Of a stretch of DNA of 64,000 nt, positions 10,793 through 22,280 are shown one piece after another (the stretch's first letter is position 1; each line of letters begins with the position of its first letter). The notes under the pieces are model-generated. The model worked only from the letters and a program-made list of their open reading frames with translations, was not told the DNA's origin and made no database searches. Source of the stretch: Lucifuga dentata (lineage: Eukaryota > Chordata > Actinopteri > Ophidiiformes > Bythitidae); contig VXCM01000496.1 of the NCBI GenBank assembly GCA_014773175.1, positions 248,001 through 312,000 on the forward strand, written 5' to 3'. Position numbers and translations under genes: made by a program.

Positions 10793-12909
10793 AAAGTTTC
10801 CCTTTTTTTAAATACAATGTAAACATCTCATCAAAAAGCATGCATTAACATTTCATTTTACAAAAAGGATATCATTTTTAGACAAAGTACTTAAATATTG
10901 TTTTCCAGCAAAATATAGTTCTCTCAAAAATACTTTCCCATTCATCCTATGAACCTTTAGACATTTTTATCCTTAAAAAAGGGGGCAAAATAAAGAAACA
11001 GTGAGAGATTACCTAAAGGGTCTTTCACAACTTGAACACAATAATGCACAACAAAGATGATTGTAAAATGAGGCCTTTCTGTTAGCGACACTCCAGCTGT
11101 AATCCTGCCTTCCTTATCACTTTGTGCATCTTTACTCAAACCTCATTACAGAAAACACCTCATGGTTTAGCCCAGCACCATCATCTTGAGAGCTGAGGCC
11201 ATAAACAAAAATACAACGTCCCACACTACTGCTGCTAATGATGTTGGCGAGACTAACTTCAGGCTGGGTCATCATGCAGAAATCTTCTTCTGCATCATCA
11301 CCATTTCTTATTAAAACAGACAAGCTAGCTGTTCTAATGCCTCATTTCACATTATATCTCCTCTGTGCAATTCTAAATGTGGAAATAGGATATGGCTAAT
11401 CCTACAACATAAATGCATAATACACACGCTGAAGGAGCAGATCGACTATGCACATACATGCCAGGGAACACACACTCAAACCACATGTACACACAGACAT
11501 AAATACATACTCACAGGGCAAACAAAATGCATAATCACACGCCCCCACTGTGTTTCGTCTCCAGTAGCTCTAGCGTTGTTCAGTAGCATCATAGTAGTGT
11601 TCCAGAACCACCCAAAAACGAGTGAGGTGTGAGACAAGTTAATGGTCCAGATGACTAGGCATATCATACATATTATAGTACTTGGCCCAAATAATAACAG
11701 AACTAAAATCAGGAAAGGTGGTCATAATCAATTGTGTCACGCATTCATCAACATGTACCTCAAAACATTTTCTGTACAACAGCTGAATAGAATGTGACTA
11801 AGTCGTTAATACCTGTACACTTTTGCCTGGTTTTGATATATTAGCCTTTTGCCGTAAGCACTGCAGAGTAATGCTCCATTTTGGATTATACAGAGAGTGT
11901 GTTTAAACTGTGTCCACAGTATTGTATGGACTATCTATGAGTTACTGTACATGTTATGTTTTCCTGGCTTTATAGAAATGAAGCACCTTAATGTGAGAAC
12001 TGCCTTGTTAAAACTAAACCTTTGCAACACGCTTATAAAATGCTTTTATTAATTCTGGGAAGAGTAGATAAGTGTTGCTGGTTTTGCTTTATTGAGTAAA
12101 ACGGACATTTGGGCAGGTGCTCTGGAGATTACACAAATGACAGCATTACTATGGGTGCACCTCAGTCAAATCCATTACCGGTGGACTCACTAAATCAGTT
12201 TGGTGACTACAGGATGTTTTCCATTTTTTAGCACTCTTCACCATTTGCACAAAGATAATTGTTCATTAGTAGTGCTTTAATTATACACCACAATGCCTAA
12301 AAATAGTGACTTTATGACATGGGAGCTTCACGCGCATTGTATTCAAGCTTTCTTTACACAATAGAAACATTTTATTTCAAAACAGCTTTAGCTTTGGACT
12401 TTGCATATTTATTTTTGATTGTTTTTACTACATATTTCATAAAAAAAATCAGTATGTGACTGTTGCTAATGGGTGTTATGCTGACACAATCAAAAATCAA
12501 AATTTGACGCATTAAATTTTCCGTTAGTATTCAGCTTATGATGATGCTTATATAGCCCTTGGAATATATTCAGCCAGACCTTTCACCTTACAGTCTAGAT
12601 TTTGGGTTAAACAGTGTGCCTCCTGTTGTTTTGCAGTACGTTGCTACACTGCAAAGCAAAATCTAAGTATTGGCATATTTTTATATATATTCTCTGTAGT
12701 GCTATTATTTGTGAAAGACTGCATAAGCCACAGTTAATATTTGCATTTTTTTTTTCTCTAGAATTGTATGGGATTAGCTGATCTGATTTTAGTGCATGTG
12801 GAGTGCATCTGTGCGTTTGATGTGAATGCATGTGGACAGCATGTGTATCAGTGAGAATTTTCCTCTACATGTGTGCGTAGTGAAAGAATCTAGCACTTCC
12901 TAAGAAATG

Positions 12910-12917
12910 TATGGCTT
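12910..12917 (-). promoter_or_regulatory. nr3c2: miR-135 seed match (8mer) in inferred nr3c2 3' UTR
   Basis: AAGCCATA on the minus strand pairs with positions 2-8 of miR-135 and has A opposite position 1, the strongest class of seed site. It lies about 370 nt after the stop codon, inside any plausible 3' UTR. NR3C2 has been reported as a miR-135a target in mammals. Confidence 0.55.
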
Positions 12918-12953
12918 CATCTCCATAGAAAATACTGTTGTCATCTTTGGGCC

Positions 12954-13011
12954 GGGGAGTAGGGGGCTGTGGGGTAGGGTGGGATGGAGAGGGGGTGAGG
13001 TGGGGGGAGGG
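12954..13011 (+). other. G-rich tract (G-quadruplex-type) opposite nr3c2 3' UTR
   Basis: The + strand has GGGG, GGGGG, GGGG, GGG and GGG runs separated by 1-4 bases at 12954-12983, then more G runs to 13011. This fits the G3+N1-7 quadruplex rule. In nr3c2 RNA (minus strand) the tract is C-rich and lies about 275-330 nt after the stop. Confidence 0.7.
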
Positions 13012-13285
13012 TCACAAGTCCTTTTCAACATGTCGCGCCCTGCTCCACAAATTATCCACGGCACTGACCTGCCCATGGTGACTGCAGAGAAAGGGTCCAA
13101 TCCTTCTCGCTGTTACTTCTGTCCTGGGCACCATGTCACTTCTTTACCCATCCCCACAGGTTACTGGCGTATTGCGCAACAGGTGCAGGCTGGTCAGGCC
13201 TTAATTGCATGTTTTCTCATTCTTGAATTTCTTCCTCCTGCACTTCTGGTTCCTAATGCCGCTTCTGTCCAAGCTGTTTAGTCAG

Positions 13286-13441
13286 TCACTTCTTGTGGAA
13301 GTAGATTGTATGAGTGAGGCCTGACTCCACCTTTGGTATCTGGTCACTGATGATCTCTACCAACATGTCAGGAAACTCCACCTTCAGGGCCTGAGACTCA
13401 CGGAAGGTGTAGAAACAAAAGTCCAGCAGATTCCCCACCAG
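13286..13441 (-). CDS. nr3c2: mineralocorticoid receptor, last exon (helices 11-12, AF-2)
   Basis: Terminal coding exon of 156 bp: acceptor cag at 13444-13442, then 51 codons and TGA (13288-13286). It encodes [16 protein letters not shown], then [18 protein letters not shown] and ends with [16 protein letters not shown] carries the Cys and Thr that line the steroid pocket in MR (human C942, T945). FPDMLVEII is the AF-2 helix 12 region with its conserved Glu, which clamps coactivator LxxLL motifs. The C-terminus in YFHKK is close to YFHRK of mammalian MR and unlike LLFHQK of GR. Phase 0 at the 5' border matches the end of exon 8 (GAT). The product is a ligand-activated nuclear transcription factor bound by cortisol or 11-deoxycorticosterone in fish. 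Confidence 0.97.
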   Translation of the reverse strand: MVGNLLDFCFYTFRESQALKVEFPDMLVEIISDQIPKVESGLTHTIYFHKK

Positions 13442-14532
13442 CTGGACAATACAGACACAGAATGCACTGTGACAAACAGATTTCTATTGCAAATTATACA
13501 CACATAGATTGTTGCTGAGTCATTTGTGTGGTTCCTTGTACTTTTGTGAGGAGAATTTGTGTACACTGCACTTTTTTTAACAGTATGACAGTGATAATAC
13601 ACTATAGTGCATTCATTGTAAGATAAACCACTAAATGCTTTCTGCTGGAGCACTGACACCTTAATTCTTTTAAGCTGACCCCTTGGGGGCACCATTTAAT
13701 TTTTTTTGAAGAATTACCTCCGTCAAAGAAGGGTCATTCTGTATTCAGCTCACAAAGGAGCTTATGTTTTTAGTTAGTTTGTTTGGCTGTTTGTTATTTA
13801 GCAACATATCTCAAAAATTGTCAACAGATTTAAGTGAAATTTGGTGGAAAGTTGAGCTATATGCCAAGAAACAACATGTCAGGTTGATGTAGATCTAGAT
13901 CCTGATTTGTTTTTTTTGTTTTTTTAAGGACTTCTTAAAGTTGTAAGACAATATTTTAGAACAGCTTCAATATTTTCTCACAAACTACACTTACTGCACC
14001 CAAAAAGAAAATTAAACATTTCTGCTTAGAAGGTATGAACTAGGACCTGTGTGGTGTCTAGTTGAAAACTGAGCATTTGGTTGTTAATCTCTATGACCTC
14101 TCGCCCATGGACTCATTTCTTACTTTGCCTACGCTGTCACAATGTCACAGGTCAAAAAACATCGTTTAACCACATTTGTTACGGCGATCACTGTGGACTG
14201 ATCTAATAAACAGCGAGCTAGCATCAACTCACTGCTGTTCGATTCACCAGTACTGGCTGGTCACTGTCTCTTCCAAAATAACCTCTCCCTCAGGGAGAGA
14301 CTGGGATGCATTAATCTTTATTCCAAATCAAATTGACCCAGTAAGTAAATGCATTATCCAAATCCACGTTACCATTTTACTCACAGCATTTCCAGAGATA
14401 TTAAATACCCAAAGTGCCACTGGACTCCTCCCCCGTTGTGTAAAGGCATGGCATGCTGAGAAGCTGCCAAGGGAAGTCTGTGTTGGACTGTAGGCGATTG
14501 GCATAAGAGGCAGACAGTGTGAGGGGACTTAC
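13442..14532 (-). other. nr3c2: nr3c2 intron 8
   Basis: 1,091-bp intron, the shortest of the gene within the window, donor gtaagt at 14532-14527 and acceptor cag at 13444-13442. It contains copy 2 of dispersed repeat family B (about 13715-13990). Confidence 0.9.
13715..13990 (+). repeat. dispersed repeat family B, copy 2 (partial)
   Basis: Starts attacctccgtcaaagaagg. It carries the family blocks aacatatctcaaaaattg, aacagatttaagtgaaattt, ggtggaaagttgagc and a degraded later part (gatgtagatctagatcctga). The right end is lost. It lies inside nr3c2 intron 8. Confidence 0.6.
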
Positions 14533-14690
14533 ATCATGCATGGCGTCCAGCAGCTTGGTGAGCTGGAAGAAGCGCTGCCAGGTTTGGCCAGAGTTGTTAG
14601 TTGCTTTTCCCACTGAACGCCGCAGCTCCTTAATATAATTAACTCTCATCTCCTCGAATGCTGCCTGGTTCTTCAGACCCTCTTTGGGAA
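14533..14690 (-). CDS. nr3c2: mineralocorticoid receptor exon 8 (LBD helices 8-10)
   Basis: 158-bp exon, the same length as in mammalian NR3C2. The first codon is split: G from exon 7 plus TT gives Val. It encodes [19 protein letters not shown], then [19 protein letters not shown], and ends [31 protein letters not shown] is the MR/GR/PR-type core of helices 9-10, the face used for receptor dimers. The donor is gtaagt. The acceptor is unusual: (TG)17, TTT, CCC, AG, so the microsatellite itself is most of the polypyrimidine tract. Skipping this exon would shift the frame, because 158 is not a multiple of three. Confidence 0.97.
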
Positions 14691-14695
14691 CTGGG

Positions 14696-14698
<3 letters not shown>

Positions 14699-14732
<34 letters not shown>
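14699..14732 (-). repeat. nr3c2: (TG)17 microsatellite forming the exon 8 splice acceptor
   Basis: On the transcribed (minus) strand, 17 perfect TG units end 8 bases before the first base of exon 8, followed by TTTCCCAG. There is no separate pyrimidine tract, so the splice acceptor depends on a length-variable repeat. UG repeats next to an acceptor are binding sites for TDP-43 in the CFTR exon 9 case. Confidence 0.9.
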
Positions 14733-14734
<2 letters not shown>

Positions 14735-16362
14735 CTGCTGTCATAAACTGGGGGTGATGAGCGGCCAGAAATACTGCTTTCATTACATTGTCCAAATATT
14801 GACAAAAACTGGAGACTTGGATGCGTACTGTGTAGATTATTGATGACTATAACTTGTTGACAGTTTAATAGATTTGGCAATAATTTGTGTTACATAACAA
14901 AATCTACATTTCATTCAGTCATAAGGAAAAATAATACTTGTATTTAATTATGTTTGCTACTATTCTGTAGCTGTAATTTCATATGACTTAGCCTAATAAC
15001 TACAAATCTTGTACATCTTTCATTACTGCTGACCATTTTCAAAAGCATCCATTTTAATTGATTTTTGACATGTAGCTGTAGGGACACTTGAAAGCTCTTG
15101 GTGGAGTAAAAGTTTGGTTGGGTGAAGAAAATGCAAAGATTGTTGTACTGATTTGCTATATTGTCAGTACGTCAAAGACTGATAATAATAATGATACAGA
15201 ATTCAGCACACATGGAGATAATGTTTTATTCAAAGCACACCAAAGAGGACAATCCTTGTTTAAAATTGCATTAGGATGTTTTTCATTAAAAATCATAACT
15301 TTGATTCAAAACTAATAAAAACCAGGTGACCTCAAGCAGGTTTAAAGTTTCTACAAGCTGGTTTTCATACATTACTGAAAGTTGAGGAATCAGTGCTGCA
15401 TGGATACTAGGAAGTCAATCCAAAAGTGATAGAATGCTTTGGAAATGTTGGTAGAAATGGCAAAAAATGTACAACATTTATTAGTTGTTAACTGGCTAAA
15501 ACATACAAAACCATTAGTATGTTCCATTAGTGCAGAAAGGTAGCCATATTAAGGCTAATTAGAGATGAACAATGAATTTTGCTCCAACTCCTACACAGTA
15601 ACCTTTTTTGGGACAATTTCCCTAGTTAGCAACTTATTTAGCCACTTTCCCTCTTTGAAGTGGTAATTAGTTTTCACATGTAACCACTAATTGATGGCTG
15701 ATATGCTGGAATGCACACATGAAAATGAATCTCAGCATCACTAACAGAATAAAAGGAAACAGTAGTTATGTGGGTTAAAAGCGTAATTATTTTATGTTAA
15801 CCAAACCTCAATTATTAAGCAGCTTGTTCACAGATCAGAGGTATTAAATGGCGACACACCTCCATTTTAATATTTTGGATGGTAGCAATAATTGAAAGAG
15901 AACACCAAGATGAAGAATGGGATAATTACACATTGGATCCAGAGGATAATGCATCAAAATAAAGAAATGTCTACTCCATCTATGCCCCTTCCTCACACTC
16001 TCTCTCTCTGTTTCTCTCTTACTGTGCAGTAGAACAAAGTCATGCATATGGAAGTCTGCCAAAGCTCTTAAGTGACATTTAGCTGCTAGGTATTAGATTT
16101 AGAAACACCTCACTTCTCAAACTGTGCACCTCAATTTGGTCTCAGGGAACGTCTGCAATTATCCTTCAGCCACTTGAATAGAGTTGTGCAAATACTGCCT
16201 CTTGCTGATCATACTCTAACATCAATACATTAGCCAGCTGATTAATGAATACAGATTATTCTGAGTGGAACATCAGAAGACAGAGCTTGACACATATGCA
16301 ATATAGAATAACGTTATTATGGATAAACTTTTAACGAGTGACAATGGTAATAGCTTAATATA

Positions 16363-16755
16363 TTTACCACCACCAAAGAGGTGTTTTCACTCACATTTTT
16401 AGTTTATTTGTTTGTTTGTTGGCAAGACTACTAAAAAAATATTAACTGATTTTGATGAAACTTGGTGGAAGGGCAGGGCATGGCCCAGGGAAGAACACAG
16501 AAAATATAAGGTGGATCAGAATCCAGAGGTGGATTAAGGAACTTTAAAAATGATTCTTTAACAATGTGAGATAAGGTGTTTTTTTTGTTTTGTTTTGTTT
16601 TTTTTTTGTAAATTTCTGCAAATGTATACAGCAATCTGAATGTTTTAAAAATCAGGCACATTTATCCATTTATACTGAAAATGCAAAGTTATCCATTTAT
16701 TAGGTACAATTTGGTCTGGATCTGGTGGACTAAAATATATGTTTTGACGGGAGGT
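16363..16755 (+). repeat. dispersed repeat family B, copy 3 (nearly full)
   Basis: Starts taccaccaccaaagaggtg and ends gacgggaggtacat. In between are the family blocks tttgtttgtttgttggcaag, aactgattttgatgaaactt, ggtggaagggcagggcatgg, cccagggaagaac, ggatcagaatccagaggtgg, tcaggcacatttatccattt and caatttggtctggatctggt. It is the clearest copy in the window and useful as a reference for the others. Confidence 0.75.
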
Positions 16756-18033
16756 ACATTAATGGAATTGCTGTACAGTAACAACATGCAAAAAAAAAAC
16801 ATCAGTGTGTCACAGAGATGATGCTGATTCAATAGCATCTGAATAGCCTTGTTGTTGTCATTAATAGTTGTGGAGAGAGAGAGAGATCCAAAATAATATG
16901 TTCATTTATAGTTGTTTCTTTCACTTTATTATAAGGCCAGTAAATTCATGTATATTCTTCTTTTCTGTCACTCGCTGTCTTTATATGTAATTCTCATTTT
17001 AATGCTTTGATGCTAAACAACTTCAGGTACAAAAATATAAGACAGAAAAGAAGCTATGAAAACAGACTGGTACAGAGCCTGTGTTTTCTGTGCTCATTTC
17101 ATGGCTGACAGGAATGTGCTAAAACAGTCCACATTTGGACCGTTTGTCTTTCTCCCACTGACCCACATATTCCCTGATTAGGAACTGAACTGGCATTTAG
17201 GGGCGTTACTATGACAAGCAACTAAAGGTGGAATACTGGCCCAAAGTGGGGCATTATACCATCGTAAATTGGTGTCAAACAGATTTTCACTGCAGGTACA
17301 GAGCCTTTACAACTAGGCCATATTTCTTATGTGGAAATATGACTGCAGCTGCATTATTATGGGTACCATAACCCCAGGAAAGCTCTTTTCTAATGCACTT
17401 AAAATAAAAAGGCAAACATAACTCATCTAAACCTATGAGATGCCATTATGAAACATGTTCTCATTCTAGAAAGTGTAACTTTTGAGGACATGCAGCTTCC
17501 TGCTCTGGTTAGCTGGTACATATCTAACTGACAGGGTCGCTCTTGGTTTTGATGTAGTACCTGGTACTATTCATTGGAGAATTCTACAACTGGCCCCAAG
17601 AATGACTACAACAGCCCTGTGATGCTTTAGGGTCTTGTTTTACAGGAAGTTTAAATTAAAATATGGTCCAAAAATAAAAGCACATTAATATTTCAGACTA
17701 TTAACTCCTTTGTATGAAAATGGTAACAGTTTTTCTATGTTTTATGTAGGGCAGGTATTGCAGTTTCACATAATTTACTGTAAAGTGCAAACAAATGTGC
17801 CCATCAAATGCTTCAGAGTCATTTAATAGAACATTCTTTCAGAGGCATTTAATAGTACAAAGTAGAAATATGGTAAAATAACCCAATAACTACAAATATT
17901 CCACTAATGCTATTCCGCTGAGTGAAGGAAGTTTAACTGGTTTGAGCAGGTCACCGCTGCTGCACCAGTTCCAAACAGGGTCATGAGACACCGCAGGCTC
18001 AGTGAAACCTAAGCCAAGGTCAGAGATGAATAA

Positions 18034-18035
<2 letters not shown>

Positions 18036-18100
<65 letters not shown>
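18036..18100. repeat. (CT)n microsatellite
   Basis: About 32 CT units with one GT interruption, followed by CTCGCTCC-type degenerate sequence. Confidence 0.95.
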
Positions 18101-19984
18101 AGCTCGCTCCCGTTCCCACTCCTGCTCCTGCTCTCGCTCTCTCTTGTTAACACATACACACTTACACACATGTCTTAAACTAGCCCAAAGGCACACACAT
18201 ACTCATTGACTCCACAGTCCTGGTTCATCTGACAAGTTCTGACAACTCCTCTGTAAACATTTCTGCAGGTACCTCTTCCACTCCAACATTTTCTCTGAAT
18301 GAACGAAGTGATTTGTTTTGGAAGTTATTCAGTTGTGCTGTTGCAGAAATGTTTGTGGAACCTCCATACAGTCACTTCATTATGTAGCCTTTGAAAATAG
18401 AGGAATGTCTCTGTTGCACATTAGACGTGGGGAGCACTGACTGATTTCACTGCTGTATTTTGACAAAATCAAACAAGTGCTCTGAATATTGAACCCAAGT
18501 GAAGCACCTTAAATTCACAGTTTCAATTCCATATCCCCACTTCTTTTATTCACAGCATTTGCTTCAAAATTCCAGGCCAGGTTAGAAGGAAGTGGAGAAA
18601 AATAGCAGCAAATCTTGGAGCAGTGCCTGATGCTTGACTGGCCTTTATTAAGTACAGCGGGGCTCACTGGAAAACCTCCAGAGGACTAGGTAGGAGAGGA
18701 GAGGGAGGCCACAGCAACAGAAGGACCAGCACCACCACCCCTTTGTCATCGCTGTCTTTCTCCCTATAGCTATGCACCTGTCTCTTTCTCACCAACATTC
18801 GCTCACACTGTCAACATTTGTCTGATTTCACTCTCTAAATCTCTCTTTTCCCTCTTGGTTTCTTGCTGCACTCACTTTTTTCCTCAACTCTTCAAACATC
18901 AAACATCTTAAGTCTAACCAGAGCTCCCCTGCTTCCAGATGACTCAACAATGCTGAGTTTATATCAGGAAAATACTTTCACACCTCCTCTTCCTCATGTG
19001 GCTGTGTACACTGTAGGATTCAGCCAGGCCACCATTATATTCAACTGTAGGAACAGGAATGTAGCTTTAACAAACCTACCATATTAGTATATATATATAG
19101 CAAATATATTTTCTTTACCATATACTGTAATATACAACTATGGTTTTGCTATTCATCACAACACTGCATTGGGCAAAAATTCCTCATATTGGATGAAATA
19201 TATAAGATTTGCAAACCTGAATTCTAAAAATCAGCCAATTTTTTTGTCCATATTTTTAAAATCATCAGAAGCTTTGAGTCTTTCAGTCTCCTTTGAACTC
19301 TTGCATCTAAAGTTATTTTTGCAAACTGTAAGAAAAAAAAAACCTTAAAGAAATTCTAGAAATAGCCCTAAAAAATTAGACAAGAAAATCTTTGGAAAAA
19401 AAAAAAGATTATGAATTCTAGAAATTTCTTGATTTTTTTTCACTCGAATCTAGATAATTATATAAAATAACAGAAAGTTGACATTTCTAGAAAAAAATAC
19501 ACAAAAAAAAAAAAAAAACNAAAAAAAAAAAAAAACCATGAAAAATATGTACAGAAAAGCTGAAGAAAAAAGGTTATTCAGAGTTCTTCCTTTGATTTTG
19601 GAAGTTTCTTCCACACTTGAATGTCATGTGATCTATTTTTAATGGAGTCCTTCACATTCGCTCTGAACAGCTGGAAAAATACTCTTCGAAACCTTGTTTG
19701 TTGATTACAAGTTGGGCAAAAATATCAAGCTTTTCACATGGCAAATTTGTCCATCTTGTACAGTAGATGATTTTTGAAGTGCAAATTTTATGTAACAAAT
19801 AAAAACCAAATTCAAGTAAAAATAAAGAGTCTCATCATACAGTGTAATGATCAGTACATAATCGTCCATAAACTACAGGCTTTTTCTATGACTGCGCACA
19901 TTATGTAGTCATTTTGGGTAATAATGTCATCTAAATGCCTAAAACTTGAATGTGAAGGAAAGAACTTTTCAAAGCTGAAAACTA

Positions 19985-20542
19985 TTAAAGGACCACACTG
20001 GTGGTTTTTCATGTGTGAACCCAATAAATATTACCTGCACACATATTACTGCCAACCATTTCCCAAAGCATACTACTGAGCAGTATATTCTCTGCTTTTC
20101 CAACCTTCCAGGCATCCATTGATTACAGTTCATTATAAAAATCAACTTGCTGAGACTTGAAACGTGCTTGAGATAAATTAACCCTGCACAACTAATAACA
20201 TGCTATTATTATTTTTTGTCAAAAATACTTAATTTAACCGATCCAACCCAGAGGCGTCACAGAAGGAAATGTATGTCTTTGCCAGGGAATATAGTCCCAG
20301 GGGAAATTTGCTTTTACCAAAGAAAATGACTGGGCCTGCTACATTTGGATGTAGATGTTAGTAGGCAAAACATTGAATTTTAAGGTAGGTGGAGCCACCT
20401 GAACATTTGATTTTGAAAGAGGGGCTTTGGCAAACTGACACAAAAACTAAAATACAGTTTTGTGTTTTGGAAAAATGGTTTGCAGGTATGCAAGTAGTAT
20501 TTATTGTGCTCAATCATGCAAAAGCACTGGTATGGTCCTTTA
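19985..20542 (-). mobile_element. MITE family A, copy 2
   Basis: Starts TTAAAGGACCACACTGG and ends CACTGGTATGGTCCTTTA: the two ends are inverted copies. The internal order is opposite to copies 1 and 3 (aaggtaggtggagccacctg and acattgaattttaaggtagg lie at the far end), so it is inserted in the other orientation. Flanks fit a TA target duplication (TA / TA) better than TTAA, because the right flank reads TTTAGATG. No coding capacity. Confidence 0.8.
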
Positions 20543-21464
20543 GATGTTTCATTTTGCCTGTGTGAGTCCAGTGGTTGAGAAGCCTCAGTAAATGAAAAAT
20601 AAATCCTCCTCTACTGAATATTTCCAGCATTTGGCACTGGTGCTGAAGTTGAAAGAGTCAGGCCAGTATGCAGACTAGCAACCCCCCTGCCTCTCTCTCT
20701 CTTTCTAAATATCAATGTTAGGACACAGATGCCGCTTTATGCTCAGCAGGAGGGGATCAGCTTTGAACTTCAAATCTTTTCACCCAGTCATGATGAGAGT
20801 CAACACAGTGTTTTAAAATGTAGGAATCTGTAGCGACACATCTGCTAACTTCTCACAAACAAGAAGGGAGATGCTGCAAGATGACAGTCAAAGAGAGTGT
20901 TTAGCACGATGCGTTTCCTACTGATGAATTTATTTTGCTTCACCTGTTGGACAGAATCAGCAATTTATGTCTCCATGTACATGTCAAATAGGCATAACAT
21001 GGTTACCACCAAGTTATGATTACCATGTCATAATTACATAAACCCAGCAAGTACTCATTCTTTAGTCAAAGAGAGGCTGTGAAACTTGTCTCATGGGTAA
21101 ATGTGGAGAAAACAGTTAAGTAGAGAAGAGAAAGAAGCTTCAGAAGCATTTTCCTCACTGTAAATTTGAAAGTTTACTTCTAATGATTCCCTAATGTTAC
21201 TCAATACAGATACAGAGTAGTTTCCTGTATAATTAATCAATACTAAAGTGAAGTTATTGCCATCAGTTATAACTCCTTCCACTTCATTCCTAAGAAATCA
21301 ATGTTTCCCATGCTTGAATATGTCAAATTCTATTGTTCTATGAGATGAATGCACTGTTGCTATAGAGATGATGCCAGTCAAAATCATTCTAGGATACTTC
21401 CATTGCCTCACTGTGTCATAGCTGCTACGCTGACAGAACTAAATTCAAGAGTGAATTTATGAAA

Positions 21465-21905
21465 CTAGTGCAGTGCCCGTTGAAAACGTGCCTGTTCAGA
21501 CTGGGCCAGACTTTATGGTGTGTGCCACAGCCTGCCATAAGTGCTGCTGTGCCTGGAGGATATCCTGCCGCCACGCCCAGAGTGTGTTCAGACCGGCCGG
21601 ACTTTATGGTGTGCGCCGAAGCCTGCCGTAATTTTGTTCTGCATGCCTTTGTGAGCTAGCTTTGTTGTTGTACGGGGTCGGGTTGAGACCGTAGCACTGG
21701 ACCAGAGCATATGCTGCCATGCCCGGAGTGTATTCTGCTGCGTGGACTACTTTTTATTGGTACAGCTCAATTTGAGAACCGCTCAATCCAAACAACTTCA
21801 CGCTTGACACTGCACATCCATGGGTCCTGAGAAATGAACCTGCCAAATTTCAACTTCATACATTGCTCGCACCATTATCCAGAGATAATGGTGCCACAGT
21901 CAGAC
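21465..21905. repeat. GC-rich dispersed repeat with two 92-bp internal units
   Basis: This block is much richer in GC than its surroundings. Two related units start at 21497 (cagactgggccagactttat) and 21589 (cagaccggccggactttatg), 92 bp apart, both followed by ggtgtg(t/c)gcc and agcctgcc. It begins cagtgcccgttgaaaacgtg and its last part (ccattatccagagataatgg) is palindromic. I cannot name the family. It may be a nonautonomous DNA or Helitron-like element. Confidence 0.55.
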
Positions 21906-22213
21906 AGATTCTGTCTTTATAGATAGATAATATTGAAATGATGTGAAATTGCTGAATTTGCCCAAAAGTCTGACCTAAAAATGTTCAAAATTCATTCACT
22001 TTTCATTAGTGGAAATACAACATGTTTCATATGTTGGTTATACCAATATTATAGTGTGCTTGAGGTTCCTGTTTTTGTTTCTGGTATCTGTGCGTCAATT
22101 ATTTTCTCTCTGTATGATTGTTATATTTGTGCAAAATAGCAACTGTGGAACGAAGACCAAAAATATGTCAGTGTGATGTCACACTGATTATGTTTGGCCA
22201 GTTATCACTCAGT

Positions 22214-22225
22214 ATAATAATAATG

Positions 22226-22278
<53 letters not shown>
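22214..22278. repeat. (AAT)n microsatellite
   Basis: About 21 AAT units with one AATG interruption near the left end. Confidence 0.95.

Positions 22279-22280
<2 letters not shown>

Larger units (their letters stand above)
10106..13285 (-). other. nr3c2: nr3c2 3' UTR and flank (extent inferred)
   Basis: Sequence after the nr3c2 stop on the minus strand. Candidate AATAAA signals on the minus strand (TTTATT on +) include 12045-12050 and 10340-10345. If the latter is used, the 3' UTR would be about 2.9 kb, of the same order as the long NR3C2 3' UTR in mammals. Seed matches for miR-135 (12910-12917) and miR-124 (10786-10792) and a C-rich tract (complement of 12954-13011) fall inside it. A T16-N-A33 join at 10429-10478 lies near the far end. 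Confidence 0.5.

Noticed and set aside
12900..13281. Frames on both strands over the G-rich tract
   Set aside because: They lie in the inferred nr3c2 3' UTR and are shaped by the G/C runs.
14401..14880. 159-codon minus-strand frame read as a single gene
   Set aside because: Only 14533-14690 is coding (exon 8). The rest is intron and TG repeat translated as Cys-Val.
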